Positions 34,256 through 44,400 of a stretch of DNA of 64,000 bases are shown one piece after another. Each line of letters starts with the position of its first letter. Positions within the stretch are counted from its first letter, which is position 1. The position numbers and the translations under genes were made by a program. Below the pieces are notes generated by a model. It saw only the letters and a program-made list of their open reading frames with translations. It did not search any database and was not told where the DNA came from. Origin of the DNA: DT-110 sp030148525 (lineage in GTDB: Bacteria > Bacteroidota > Bacteroidia > Chitinophagales > Saprospiraceae); the NCBI GenBank assembly GCA_965227445.1, contig OZ245751.1, positions 4,712,001 through 4,776,000 of the forward strand. The letters are read 5' to 3'.

Positions 34256-34545
34256 GAAATAAGATCTTTTTTTAGTCACTTCGAAAAGCATAACGCGAGG
34301 TTGGGCCTGTGTGATTTTGTAAAATGCAAAGAATGACCTCCCGGTACAAGGTAGTAAGTATAGGGTATTTGGATGTAATCAAATGGTACTACCTATACCA
34401 AATACAATACTAAAGGTCACTTAGCAAATAACTCAGCCCTCTCCGCTCGCAGTAAGGAAGTGAAGGCGGGAACCTCACGGTATTATATTCTCACAACAAT
34501 TTCTACCCCTTTACAGGTTTATATTTTTAGATCAACATACGTGCT
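34256..34545. repeat. Gene-free stretch: element A copy 4 and a half copy of element C
   Basis: ACGCGAGGTTGGGC (34293-34306) and GACCTCCCGGTA (34335-34346) are element A arms. They are followed by GGTAGTAAGTATAGGGTATTTGG and, inverted, TACTACCTATACCAAATAC (to about 34412). At 34457-34476 GAAGTGAAGGCGGGAACCTC is the right half of element C. Confidence 0.7.
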
Positions 34546-36156
34546 ATGGCCCCGCGACCTTTCTTTCTCTTTTGTGTTACCTGCTCACTTTTATCGTTGG
34601 GGTTATTTGCCCAGGATATTCCACCGCCCCAATTCGTACAAGCCGAAGGGCCGGCATCTATTGACGTGCTGGCCAGCGACACTGCTCAATGGTGGGCTGC
34701 CGGCCGTTTTCTGAAATCGGTTGCTGTCAGCGCCGATACCACCTATACCTCCCTGGGGGCAGAAGATCTATTTCTTATCCGTATGGGGGCCGACGAGCAG
34801 CAATGGGTTTGGTTGGGAGGAAGCACCCTTGAGGATACATGGAGCGATCTGGAGGCAGCACCAAATGGCGACGTTTACCTGGCCGGTAGTTACTGGCAAA
34901 ACCTCTCGCTGGGTGGAAAATCACTGGTGGCTACGGGCCACCCACGTGCCCTATTTTTGGGACGTATGCGCAGCAATGGTGCTACTCAGTGGGCCACTTC
35001 ACTGGGTGGGGGCGGACTGAAAGATATTGGCTCCCTGGCTACCACCCCCGAAGGAGACGTGCTGGTTGGTGGTCATTTTAGCGACAGTTTAATCCTGGCG
35101 GATACCCTCTTATTGGCACTCGGACGCACGGATGCTTTTGCGCTTCGATACTCCTCCGATGGGGAGCTTCAATGGGCTCGATCCTGGGGCGGCCGTGACG
35201 ATGTTCGCGCAACCCATGTTGCCTGCGGAACCGGAGGAGAAATATACCTGGCTGGCTGGTACGACGATGAGCTGATCGTTGGTGATACCACACTTTTTGC
35301 CAATACCACCGACCCGGACGTCTTTTTGATACGCCTGAAGGCAGGCGGAGCCGTGCAATGGGTCGAAAAAGCGGGAGGAGTCTTTGAAGAAGAACCCACC
35401 GGCCTGGCGGTAGATGATTCCGGTGCCCCCGTCATGACCGGATTCCTCGTAGGACGAATGACCCTTAACGGAACACTGGACATCGAAAGTCGCGACGGTA
35501 ATGCGGATGCCTTCGTCTTGCGTTACGATCCGGCCGGCCGCATCCAATGGGCCCGTTCTATCGGGGGCGACCAACGGCAAATTCCCACCGGACTGAACGT
35601 TCTCGGCGACATCCTGTCGGTAAGCGGCCATTTTCAGGAAAACCTGTTAATTCCCTTTGATAGCGTAGAGGCCAGAGGAATCTTCGATGCATTTTTGATT
35701 CAATTTGATCTGGAGGGGCAAATCCTCCACCTCCAAACGCATACCACGGAAGACATCTTACTACCCTACAGCCTTACGAGGAACCCATTTAGCAACCAAC
35801 TGATCCTGGGGGGTACGTATACTGGTTCACCCGATTTCGGAGGCAATCGTCTTCCTTTGGCTTCTCATTTCCTCGGATTCGTGGCGGAAACAATTGGCCA
35901 GGCTACCCCGACCCAAAGCCCCGATTTACCATCCACAATGATTACGGTGTCACCGAACCCGACCACTGGTTGGGTATACCTGGATGGATTACCCGACCAA
36001 CAAACCGTGCGGGTCATCAATCGCGAAGGACGCCAGATGTGGCAGGGCCAGGTAAGGGACCAGCAATTAGACTTGCGAAGCCTACCTCCCGGTTTGTACA
36101 TTTTAGTCTTTCCCGAAATAGATCACCCAGCCGTATCGGTCTTTCTGCATTACTGA
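34546..36156 (+). CDS. Secreted beta-propeller-like protein with T9SS sorting domain (536 aa)
   Basis: A signal peptide (PFFLFCVTCSLLSLGLFAQ) is followed by repeated units of about 50 residues with the pattern QWARSWGGRDDVRATHVACGTGGEIYLAGWYDDELIVGDTTL. These are SBBP/beta-propeller-type repeats. The C-terminal 75 residues (ITVSPNPTTGWVYLDGLPDQQTVRVINREG, then LDLRSLPPGLYILVF) are a type A sorting domain of the type IX secretion system. The protein is therefore exported across the outer membrane and attached or released. Its function is unknown. Its last 7 bases overlap the end of the convergent glucosaminidase gene. Confidence 0.88.
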   Translation: MAPRPFFLFCVTCSLLSLGLFAQDIPPPQFVQAEGPASIDVLASDTAQWWAAGRFLKSVAVSADTTYTSLGAEDLFLIRMGADEQQWVWLGGSTLEDTWSDLEAAPNGDVYLAGSYWQNLSLGGKSLVATGHPRALFLGRMRSNGATQWATSLGGGGLKDIGSLATTPEGDVLVGGHFSDSLILADTLLLALGRTDAFALRYSSDGELQWARSWGGRDDVRATHVACGTGGEIYLAGWYDDELIVGDTTLFANTTDPDVFLIRLKAGGAVQWVEKAGGVFEEEPTGLAVDDSGAPVMTGFLVGRMTLNGTLDIESRDGNADAFVLRYDPAGRIQWARSIGGDQRQIPTGLNVLGDILSVSGHFQENLLIPFDSVEARGIFDAFLIQFDLEGQILHLQTHTTEDILLPYSLTRNPFSNQLILGGTYTGSPDFGGNRLPLASHFLGFVAETIGQATPTQSPDLPSTMITVSPNPTTGWVYLDGLPDQQTVRVINREGRQMWQGQVRDQQLDLRSLPPGLYILVFPEIDHPAVSVFLHY

Positions 36157-36899
36157 TCCAATTTGTACAATTGTAGTTGCTCTATTATCGCGATCAGTTT
36201 TTTGGCGTAAGCCGGATCGGTAGCGTAACCAGCCTCTTGCAAGCCTTCCGCCCACCCTTTATAATCGTTGGGATCAAGCTTGTGCAGAGCTTTGTACCGA
36301 TTGGCCTGCAGTAGTTTGGAGTGGGCCCGAAAACTCTCGGAGACGCTCCCGTAGATGCGGAAAAAGTCTTTGTGGTGGTCATCCTCAAAATTCCGGCAAT
36401 GACCCTTTCCACAGGTTTTGGAAAAACACTTGATTCCAAAATGGTTTTGGTTGAGCTGAGCTAGACGGCTATCCCCGGCATTGCTTTCGAGTAACCCCTG
36501 GGCCAGGGTGATACTCACGGGGATTCCGTAACTTTTCTGTTCCGCAACAGCCAGATCGCCATAGGCATCCACGTAAGCCAATTGTCGACGCACCTTTTCC
36601 GTTCGCCCGGGACCTTCAGAACTGTACAGCATATTCGAATAGGTGTTGCCGGGATTGTCCTCCGTGGCCGCTGCGATACTCGCGGGTTGGGGGCGGATTT
36701 GCTCCCACTGGAATAGGGGAAAGCGATCACCTCCGCTCCCGAACTGAAGACCTATGGATACATCTTTCTGCACAATGGTGTAGAAACAAACGGCAACCAG
36801 GCTGGCCCGAAACCAGTAACGGCGAACAGTTTCGAGGGGCCGGGGCTTCTGGCGCATCCATACGGGAAGAGACTTGCGGGCGTATTTTGGAAATGGCAT
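36150..36899 (-). CDS. Membrane-anchored glucosaminidase-domain protein, FlgJ/AtlA-like (249 aa)
   Basis: A basic N-terminus and one hydrophobic segment (WFRASLVAVCFYTIV, about residues 29-43) anchor the protein. The C-terminal domain (about 105-245) is a family-73 N-acetylglucosaminidase. It has SYGIPVSITLAQGLLESNAGDSRLAQLNQNHFGIKC with the catalytic Glu in LLESNAG, then the closing GWAEGLQEAGYATDPAYAKKLIAIIEQ. It cleaves peptidoglycan glycan strands. The length agrees with stand-alone Bacteroidota forms. Its 3' end overlaps the convergent T9SS gene by 7 bases. Confidence 0.9.
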   Translation of the reverse strand: MPFPKYARKSLPVWMRQKPRPLETVRRYWFRASLVAVCFYTIVQKDVSIGLQFGSGGDRFPLFQWEQIRPQPASIAAATEDNPGNTYSNMLYSSEGPGRTEKVRRQLAYVDAYGDLAVAEQKSYGIPVSITLAQGLLESNAGDSRLAQLNQNHFGIKCFSKTCGKGHCRNFEDDHHKDFFRIYGSVSESFRAHSKLLQANRYKALHKLDPNDYKGWAEGLQEAGYATDPAYAKKLIAIIEQLQLYKLDQ

Positions 36900-37138
36900 A
36901 ATTCATACGGTAAAATGGAACAATTAATTTTGATTCTCTGACAATAAAGCGCCTTGGGACAGAGCTTTTGCGAAAAGCCCTGCTCACGCTGGTCGTATTT
37001 CTTTTTGCGAAAGCTATTCCCGCAAAAATTGTCAGACAGGGTTAGTTTTCATTATCCCGCCGTTGGCTCAAATATAAAACATTTTTTGTTTAATTAAAAC
37101 AATTTGTTTTTCCGTTTTAATCTTTCGTTAAAAACTGG
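36900..37138. repeat. Spacer with a palindromic element (36937-37036)
   Basis: Terminal arms TCTGACAAT (36937-36945) and ATTGTCAGA (37028-37036) enclose two smaller perfect hairpins, GCTTTTGCGAAAAGC (36964-36978) and TTTTTGCG...CGCAAAAA (37002-37028). The 100-bp layout is MITE-like, but no target duplication is obvious. Confidence 0.5.
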
Positions 37139-37166
37139 TTGGAAACAGTATAGGATGCTACCTTTG
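37139..37166 (+). promoter_or_regulatory. Promoter of the OmpH/Skp gene
   Basis: TTG at 37139-37141, 17 bases of spacer, then TACCTTTG at 37159-37166 match the Bacteroidota -33/-7 consensus (TTG, TAnnTTTG). The start codon at 37194 leaves a leader of about 20 bases. Confidence 0.65.
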
Positions 37167-37193
37167 TTGTTGGACACAAAGAAACTAGCTACT

Positions 37194-37703
37194 ATGATGA
37201 AGAAAATATTTGGAGTCGTTACCGTACTGGCCCTTACCGTCAGTGTTGGGTTCGCTCAGAAATATGGACACTTGAACTTTGGCAATCTCCTGTCGGAAAT
37301 GCCGGAAGTACAGTCTGCCAATTCTACCCTGGAAACATACCAGGAAGGATTGATCGCCAAAGGGGAAGCCATGGCCAAAGAATTCCAGACGGAATACGGT
37401 CAATTTGCCGCTGCCGTGCAATCGGGAACCCTTTCTCCGGTTGAACAACAAAAGCAACAGGAGGCACTCGAAGAGAAGCAGAATGAAATCATATCCTATG
37501 AGCAATTGATTCAGCAACAAGTACAGGGTAAACGAGCCGAACTGCTGCAACCTATTGTTGCGAAAGTAGAGAAAGCCATCGCTGATGTCGCCGAAGAAGG
37601 TGGCTACTACATGGTTTTCGATACCAGCGTGTTCAACGCTATCCTGTTTGCGGAAGAGTCTGAAGACCTGACGGCACAGGTAAAAGCCAAATTGGGCATC
37701 TGA
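37194..37703 (+). CDS. OmpH/Skp-family periplasmic chaperone (169 aa)
   Basis: I choose ATG 37194 (MMKKIFGVVTVLALTVSVGFAQ, a signal peptide) because a promoter match lies just upstream at 37139-37166. A longer frame from 37104 would start before that promoter. The mature protein is the Skp pattern: a first strand KYGHLNFGNLLSEMPEV, a long charged helical hairpin (LETYQEGLIAKGEAMAKEFQTEY to KQQEALEEKQNEIISYEQL), and the closing strand GGYYMVFDTSVFNAILFAEESEDLTAQVKAKLGI. It holds outer-membrane proteins in the periplasm on the way to the BAM complex. Confidence 0.9.
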   Translation: MMKKIFGVVTVLALTVSVGFAQKYGHLNFGNLLSEMPEVQSANSTLETYQEGLIAKGEAMAKEFQTEYGQFAAAVQSGTLSPVEQQKQQEALEEKQNEIISYEQLIQQQVQGKRAELLQPIVAKVEKAIADVAEEGGYYMVFDTSVFNAILFAEESEDLTAQVKAKLGI

Positions 37704-37722
37704 TTTTCCAGCCCCAAACCAG

Positions 37723-37760
37723 CGAGAGCCCGCTCCATTCTTTGATTGGGCGGGCTCTCG
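37723..37760 (+). terminator. Strong hairpin after the OmpH/Skp gene
   Basis: CGAGAGCCCGC (37723-37733) and GCGGGCTCTCG (37750-37760) form an 11-bp GC-rich stem, 20 bases after the stop codon. There is no T-run. The stem ends 16 bases before the next start codon. Confidence 0.6.
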
Positions 37761-37776
37761 TATGCTACCTGAGACC

Positions 37777-38112
37777 ATGAGGGTAAACGGACTCGACCTC
37801 GACCCCGCCACCCGCTGCCGACACTACCACGGTCCGCTCGATGTGGTGGCCATTAAAATGGCTTGTTGCCAGACGTATTACGCCTGCATTGACTGCCACC
37901 GGGAACTGGCAGATCATAAGGCCACCCCCTGGCCCGTGCAAGCCCTGGATACGCCGGCCGTACTTTGTGGTGTTTGCCGACACGAAATGTCCATACGCAC
38001 CTACCTGGAACGAGCTGACTGCCCTTCGTGTGCAGCCTCCTTTAACCCGCGTTGCTCTTCGCATTATCCGCTTTATTTCACGCTTCCGGAGTCCGGAGAT
38101 AAAGAGCACTAA
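37777..38112 (+). CDS. CHY zinc-finger protein (111 aa)
   Basis: The start at ATG 37777 (MRVNGLDLDPATRCRHYHGPLDVVAIKMACC) fits the family. An upstream ATG at 37762 would add five residues next to the terminator stem. The CHY-type zinc cluster is complete: CRHYH, CCQTYYACIDCHRELADH, and the later pairs CGVCRHEMSI and CPSCAASFNPRCSSHY, binding about three zinc ions. Small single-domain bacterial and fungal (Hot13-like) CHY proteins exist. The bacterial role is not established, and zinc handling or protection of thiols is plausible. The protein is cytoplasmic. Confidence 0.9.
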   Translation: MRVNGLDLDPATRCRHYHGPLDVVAIKMACCQTYYACIDCHRELADHKATPWPVQALDTPAVLCGVCRHEMSIRTYLERADCPSCAASFNPRCSSHYPLYFTLPESGDKEH

Positions 38113-38114
38113 TA

Positions 38115-39629
38115 TCACCCTTTGTCGCTCGTGACTTCCAGTCGCTCCAGGCCCGCTTTGGCGGAGTGATGCAAACCGGTTCGGTATTCGTCGGGGTTGA
38201 GCGAAAGACATTGCTCAAAGGCTTCCCGGGCGGGGTTAACCAACCCTTGTTTTTCGTAGATCAGCCCTTTCTGCAAGGCAGCATTACAGGCAAAGAAATA
38301 GGGCAGATCCCGGCCCGCCTGAATCGTTTTTTCGTAGTACAGCAAAGCGGGTTGGTACTTCTCCAGGCCGTGAAACACCCTTCCCATCCGGTATCGAAAC
38401 TCCAACTGATGAAAGGTATTGCTGAAATCGCTGACTGAGTGGACTTTCAGTACGTCGAAAGCCCTCTGGTGATAGCCGCCGTCAAACAACAGGCGTGCTT
38501 TCAGCAAAGGCAGGGGCGGAACGCGATTACTTTCCGCTTCCAACTGGGCATTCTTGTCGGGGCCCGACTCAGCCTGACCCTGCTCCAGGCTTTCCCGCAT
38601 AATGCGTCGATACCCCGCTTCGTCTCCTTCCAACAGGGTAGCCCAGGCCATTTTCTGATAGGCTTCCTTGATAAAGTTCACGCCCTTAAATTGCTCAATG
38701 TAAGTGCGGAAGTAATCGCCCGCTCCCCTTTCCAGCTTTCGCAAACGGACCATACCCTCCATAAAATGCAGGTAGGGGAAAGCGGCATACTCCGATCCTC
38801 CGGGGCGATTTACCAGAAAGCTCAGGGCCAGGTCATTGCGGTCGGTACGCATGGCAATATTGGCCATGATAAAACAATGCAATAAGCTCTTGCCCGGCCT
38901 CAGATCAGCTGCCTGCACCGTTCGCCAGGCCCCTTCCCCCTTTCGGAGCAGGTGTAGCTGTACGTACGCATAGAGCACCGCCGTCTCCCGGGTAAAGTGA
39001 AAATCGGGGTGTTCACGACCGTAATCCAGCACGCGCTTTAATTCCCGCTCTCCCCGTGCAATGGAGCCATCGAGGCCACTCAGTAATCGCACACCCCACT
39101 GGTATTGATCGGGAACCGTACCCACAATGGCGTGTAGCATCCCCAAGTCCTTGTAATTGGGTATAAAATCGGGGTGTTGTTGCTGGTTACGTTCCAGTAA
39201 CTGGTAGGCCTTACTGATGTCGTTGAACGCCCCCAGCAATTCACCGAATCGCAAGCGCATCAGTGCCCACTGCAAGCGTACATCGGCCTGCACGTAGAGG
39301 TACCAGGGCGAATTCGGGTCGCCTTGTTGCAGCAGCCGTAAGCGTTCGTCTTTCAGCCCCTTACGACTGCGATACAAGTCTTCATCCTCACTGATAAAAA
39401 GGGCAAAAATATCGAGGTAATTAGCCAGATGGTGGACCACCAGATTGGATGGATCATCGGCTTCCAACTGCTTGATGGCGTGGCTGGCTTCATCAAGACG
39501 CAGCGAAAGGATCAGTTCGTAGGCTGCTACCGCTTCCTCCGTGTACGTAAAGTGGTGCTTGGCTTCGGTCGCTGATACGGAACTTACCCGCATCAGTATC
39601 AGGAACAAGGGGAGTAGTATTGGGCGCAT
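38115..39629 (-). CDS. Exported TPR-like helical repeat protein (504 aa), unknown function
   Basis: A short signal peptide (MRPILLPLFLILMRVSSVSA) is followed by about 480 residues of alpha-helical repeats, clearest at the C-terminus (YQPALLYYEKTIQAGRDLPYFFACNAALQKGLIYEKQGLVNPAREAFEQCLSLNPDEYR). Earlier helices (ADVRLQWALMRLRFGELLGAFNDISKAYQLLER, DLGMLHAIVGTVPDQYQWGVRLLSGLDGS) resemble Bacteroidota periplasmic proteins I have seen only as hypothetical. No enzyme motif is seen. It is convergent with the CHY gene (2 bases between stops). Confidence 0.82.
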   Translation of the reverse strand: MRPILLPLFLILMRVSSVSATEAKHHFTYTEEAVAAYELILSLRLDEASHAIKQLEADDPSNLVVHHLANYLDIFALFISEDEDLYRSRKGLKDERLRLLQQGDPNSPWYLYVQADVRLQWALMRLRFGELLGAFNDISKAYQLLERNQQQHPDFIPNYKDLGMLHAIVGTVPDQYQWGVRLLSGLDGSIARGERELKRVLDYGREHPDFHFTRETAVLYAYVQLHLLRKGEGAWRTVQAADLRPGKSLLHCFIMANIAMRTDRNDLALSFLVNRPGGSEYAAFPYLHFMEGMVRLRKLERGAGDYFRTYIEQFKGVNFIKEAYQKMAWATLLEGDEAGYRRIMRESLEQGQAESGPDKNAQLEAESNRVPPLPLLKARLLFDGGYHQRAFDVLKVHSVSDFSNTFHQLEFRYRMGRVFHGLEKYQPALLYYEKTIQAGRDLPYFFACNAALQKGLIYEKQGLVNPAREAFEQCLSLNPDEYRTGLHHSAKAGLERLEVTSDKG

Positions 39630-40055
39630 GCAGGAGATGGTTAAACAGTCAAGCTACAAAGATATCGATAAAAAAGCCTTGGGATTTACATTCCTTCCAA
39701 TAATAGGTTAGTGGGCTGGGGCAATCTTACACTATTCCACTTCCGAAAAGGTTTGGGCTTCGCCCAACCTTTTCTCCCGTGTATACTCGCCTCGAAGTTG
39801 ATTGGTGTCCCAGCACTAAGTACACTGTAACCTAAGTAACTTTGATTTATGGCTGTGCCTTTCGGCAAAATACCCTACCCATATTTTCAAATAACTTAGA
39901 TTACAGTGTACTAAGTACTGCGCAGCAAAACCACTTTATTGTCGGTATAAAAGATAATTTCTACCAAGAATAAAAACTTCTTGTTCAAAAGTGTATGAGC
40001 ATATTATTTTTTATATTGAGTCAACACCAAACCCATTTTACAACCCCACTTTGTA
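39630..40055. repeat. Gene-free stretch: element B copy 3 carrying a nested MITE
   Basis: A hairpin AAAAGGTTTGGGC...GCCCAACCTTTT lies at 39746-39773. TTGGTGTCCCAGCAC (39803-39817) and AGTACTGCGCAGCAAAACCACTTTATTGTCGGTATA (39914-39949) are the left-centre and right part of element B (compare 5110-5161). They are interrupted by the 88-bp element at 39822-39909. I cannot name a promoter for the gene at 40056. Confidence 0.75.
39822..39909. mobile_element. 88-bp MITE-like element with 7-bp target duplication, inside element B
   Basis: The terminal inverted repeats are ACACTGTAACCTAAGT at the left and ACTTAGATTACAGTGT at the right, with one mismatch. The direct repeat ACTAAGT flanks it on both sides (39815-39821 and 39910-39916). 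Removing the element and one repeat restores ...CAGCACTAAGTACTGCG, matching the uninterrupted core of the copy at 5091. The middle holds GTGCCTTTCGGCAAAA, one of the window's recurrent small hairpins. It has no coding capacity. Confidence 0.8.
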
Positions 40056-41369
40056 ATGAAAAACACCTTATTACCCCTGTTATGCCTGCTCACTTTTGGC
40101 CTGTATGGCCAATCCGGTGAATCGCAGGAACAAAACATGTACCGTAATTATGGTACGCAAGTTTATCAGCAACTCTTATACGAGGAACATTCCGATCTCC
40201 GCCAAATACACCAGGAACAAGAAGCTTGGCTAACCTCCCCCGATGGTGAGCATTTATCTCAACCGCATGCAATCCCCGTGGTTTTTCACATCCTAAATGG
40301 TCCGGAAACTAAGGCCATCGGTGAAGAAGTCATTCTCAACCAAATTGCAGTAATCAATAGGGACTTTGCCCACGAAAAAGTGATACGCCATAAGGCCGAT
40401 ATCCTGGAAGGCTTTGCTGACCGGTCGCGTAAAATAGAGATCACCTTTTGCTTTCCCTTGCGAAATCCCAATGGCGATTTGATCGATGGCCCGGCGGTAC
40501 GCACTTACCAAACTGATTCTATAGATTGGTCTTTGGCTAATAACATGAAATCAGAACGCAGTGGAGGAATAGCTCCCTGGGACCCCAATCGATTTCTCAA
40601 TATCTGGGTAGTTGATCTAAAGAATGATGTAGCAGGCTTTGCCCAAATGCCAGGAGGCCCTGTATTGACTGATGGCATTGTCATTGACCGGGATTTCTTT
40701 GGCGTCAGATCCGAAGACTCTCCCTTTCAACAGGGGCGAACTCTTACTCATTTGATCGGAAGCTACCTTGGACTACACGAATTATGGAATGACTACGAAT
40801 ACTGTGCTGATGATGGCGTGGCAGATACACCCATCCACAATGGCCCAAATACTCGCTCCTTTGCCTATAAACACATAAGTCTTTGCCCTGGCTATCCCGT
40901 TGAAATGACCATGAACTTTATGGACGCTACTCAGGATCGCTACCAATACTTGTTTACAGCAGGCCAAAAGAAACGAATTCAGGCGATGCTTAGCGAAAAA
41001 GGTCCCAGAAGCTCCCTGGTAGAAACACCGGTGAGTTGTGATCCAGATCTTACACAAAAAGCTTTGGGTGATTTGCAACCCACTAATACAGAGCGTGGTA
41101 AAAACTCCTCTGCTTTGATTGGACGAATTTTTCCAAACCCCGCAGCAGAGGCTATTCAATTAGAAGTCAATGGTGATACTGGACAAGCTCTAACGATAGA
41201 TATCCTGTCCTACAACGGAACCTCTCTGCAAAGGATAAGGAGTAAAGACTTCAGTGGTTTTGAGAAATGGACCTTTCATCTTAACGAGTACCCTCCCGGG
41301 ATGTACTTTATTCGCATCACTTCGGACCTGGCCGCTACCTGGATTCAAAAGATTATCGTTCAGCGATAA
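40056..41369 (+). CDS. M43 pappalysin-like secreted protein with a destroyed zinc site and T9SS domain (437 aa)
   Basis: A signal peptide (LLPLLCLLTFGLYGQ), an M43 metalloprotease domain (about residues 70-320) and a C-terminal type IX sorting domain (RIFPNPAAEAIQLEVN to YPPGMYFIRI) are visible. The domain has the family's pattern (AIPVVFHIL, INRDFA, FLNIWVVDL, GFAQMPGG, MNFMDA). The catalytic HExxHxxGxxH is HLIGSYLGLHE here. Glu233 is Leu, the second His (236) is Ser, and the third ligand (242) is Glu, so only His232 remains and no peptidase activity is expected. It lies 47 bases before the giant RHS gene and may be co-expressed with it. A binding or decoy role is inference. Confidence 0.85.
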   Translation: MKNTLLPLLCLLTFGLYGQSGESQEQNMYRNYGTQVYQQLLYEEHSDLRQIHQEQEAWLTSPDGEHLSQPHAIPVVFHILNGPETKAIGEEVILNQIAVINRDFAHEKVIRHKADILEGFADRSRKIEITFCFPLRNPNGDLIDGPAVRTYQTDSIDWSLANNMKSERSGGIAPWDPNRFLNIWVVDLKNDVAGFAQMPGGPVLTDGIVIDRDFFGVRSEDSPFQQGRTLTHLIGSYLGLHELWNDYEYCADDGVADTPIHNGPNTRSFAYKHISLCPGYPVEMTMNFMDATQDRYQYLFTAGQKKRIQAMLSEKGPRSSLVETPVSCDPDLTQKALGDLQPTNTERGKNSSALIGRIFPNPAAEAIQLEVNGDTGQALTIDILSYNGTSLQRIRSKDFSGFEKWTFHLNEYPPGMYFIRITSDLAATWIQKIIVQR

Positions 41370-41415
41370 TTGATCAACTCTTCTATTCCCCTAAACCATA
41401 GATATACCTAAGACC

Positions 41416-44400
41416 ATGAAACGTCTTTTCTCAATACTGCTTGGCTTAAGTATGTGGATAACTGTTTCTGCCCAACCCGGTTCAAGCCTGGATTTAACCC
41501 CAGTTTTTCAGGGATTGAACACGCTCCCTCCTACGGCATCAGCACTGGCTGAATATTCAGATATACCGGTTAGCCATTTCAGCGGAATTCCCGGAACAGA
41601 CATTCCCTTAACTGCTGTTCAGGAAGGTCCCCTGCAAGTTCCAGTCACCCTCAGCTATCATAGTGAAGGTATTCGAGCCGGTGAAACCGCTTCCTGGGTA
41701 GGGACCGGTTGGAGCCTAAATGCTGGTGGTGTCGTTGTGCGAACCGTACGTGGTATACCTGATGATCGGCTCAATGGATATTACAATTATCAACAAGGTG
41801 GCTCTCTATCAACCAGTGATGTACAAGATATTGGTAGTGGGAACGTGGACGGTGAGCCCGATATATTTTCATACAACCTGGCTGGATATAGTGGCAAGTT
41901 TTTCATCGACAAAAATCATGAAGTTCAGCAGATTCCACGTTCTGACCTGCACATTGAATTTGTCCACGGAAGTAATCCTGGATTAGGGTCCGCAACGTAT
42001 TTCAATGGTTTTAAAATTACTGATCCCCAGGGAAACAGGTATTGGTTTGGAAATTTGCCTGGATCCACCGCTAATACGGGTATAGAAACCAGTAAGATCG
42101 GTAATCTACTAGGAGGTCTGGAAAATCAACCCTACATATCCAGCTGGTACCTACTACGTATGGAGTCGCCGGATAAAAAACATACCATAGCCTTTACCTA
42201 TGCAGCTGAAAGTTATAGTTTCCGCAGCCTGGCAGACTGTCGCCTGATCATTCACGATTGTTTAAATGGTGCTTTTGTAATCGATTCTATCTGTGGTGGT
42301 GAATTCGACCATTCCATCAATCGCCCCGTCAATTACACCCATATTTTTGGAAAACGATTGAGTCAGATTGTCACGAGCACCGATACCGTTTCATTTATCG
42401 CTGCTACCAGGCGCGAAGACCTCGATCCCCGCCAGGACACTTCTTTGGTTGAAGCTTATCGCCTGGATTCTATCCGTATTTTTTCAGGTATTAATCAGGC
42501 ATATTGTAAAACCTGGACCTTCCAATACAATTACTTCCAGGACAACCAAACTGGTCTGAGCTCTGGTAGCGAGGCTAAACGTTTACAGTTGAAAAGCCTG
42601 CAGCAAAAGGCTTGTGATAATTCAATTGTCATTCCGCCCTATACCTTCTCCTATCAAGGTAATGGTTTTCTCCCCAATCGACTCACAAAAGCTATAGACA
42701 GCTGGGGTTTTTACAATGGAAAATTGACAAACGAATCTTTGTTGCTGAATATACCTCCAACCACTGTGATCTACGATGTCCCTCCAAGTTCTTCAAGTCC
42801 GGGGCAGTATAGTTATGGTCAGGCCGACCGAAATACATACGAAGCAGCACTAAAAAACGGAATCCTTACCACGATAAAGAATCCAACGGGCGGCTTTACC
42901 CACCTGGAATATGAACCCCACCAATTAGAGGCATCCGGAGATACCATTGTGGAACAAGAAGATATTGTTGATCACACCAGCTGTACGTATGAGTCTGTCT
43001 CAGAACCGGGGGCTTGTTGTTCCCAATTTGTCCAGACATTTACCTTTAGTAAAGCTATTACCCAGGAAATGATCGAAACGGGAACCATCGAACTTCACCT
43101 GCAGAGCTTTACTATTCTTGCCTGTCCTATCCCCGATCTACCTTACATTGAGTTTTTTGCCATAGTGCCCGGAACAACAGATACGATAGGCTACATATCC
43201 TACAACTATAGTGCTGGAGTAACCTATCGTCCACCAGTGGTCCTATCCGTTGATTCCTTTGGCATTGATACGGCCGGAACCTATCAGTTTACCTTTAATG
43301 CGTTCAAAGGGCAAGGCAAATTAAAAATGTATTACCTTAATGAGTATGTAGATACTGATCCCCGCTTAATCGGAGGCCTTCGAATTAAATCTATCCGCCA
43401 AGGTACCGATAGCCTGCCTGCCGCAAACGATATTATCAGGACTTATTTGTACGAAGAATTAGACGGTACAGACACCATATCCAGTGGGGAACTCTTCTTC
43501 GAGCCAACCTATGGCTATAACTTTGAAACACTCACCCTGCAAGGAATAGGTTCTGACCCTAATAGCATAACCACGTCTGTTTTTTCGAGTAGCTCCTATA
43601 CTCCTCTTACTGGCTTTGATGGACGTCATATCGGGTATAGGCGAGTGGTAGAATCGTTCAACGGTAACGGCTGGAAGGAGTACTTATTTGAAACGGAATC
43701 CACACCAGATTCGGTACTTAACATCCTCATTCCAGAGATCCCGACCCGACTCAATGTATTCAACGGAAAATTAACGGAAGAACACACCTACCGGGAAAAT
43801 GGGGATATCCTGGCCAGCCGCTTGCTGACTCCCCTTCGCAATACTTCTACTTATACCACATTACCTGATACGCTATTCCGCGTTTTTACCAATAATTTTT
43901 CCTGTGTGGATGGTTCTGGTCAAAGCTATGGGGGGACCAAATACCATTATCGATGGTTCCAGCAGCGCACCGGCGCCTATTTACTGGAAGAGGAAACGAC
44001 CGTGATCGATGGAGTTAGCACCACCAAGAACTATACCTACCAATCCAACCTTAAACACCTGAACCCAGTATCGGTATATTGGGAAAATAGTAACGGTGAG
44101 CTGATCCAGGAAAATACCTCCTATGCCCACGAACTGAGTACGGCAGATCCCTCCAATGATGTTTACCAATACATGGTGGATAGTAACTGGATCGGCATTC
44201 CCCTTAAGCAGGAACGATTCGTCAATTCCCAACTAGTGGATGGAACCCAAACCCGATTTGCCTTTTTTAATGCAAATGGCAGTAATCCTACAGCAACCGA
44301 TAATAGTACAACTCCCTACATTCAATTACTCGAACGATATGAAGTTACCTGGGATAGTATCGGTACCCTTCAAGCAGGTCTTTGGGATACACTGCTAACC

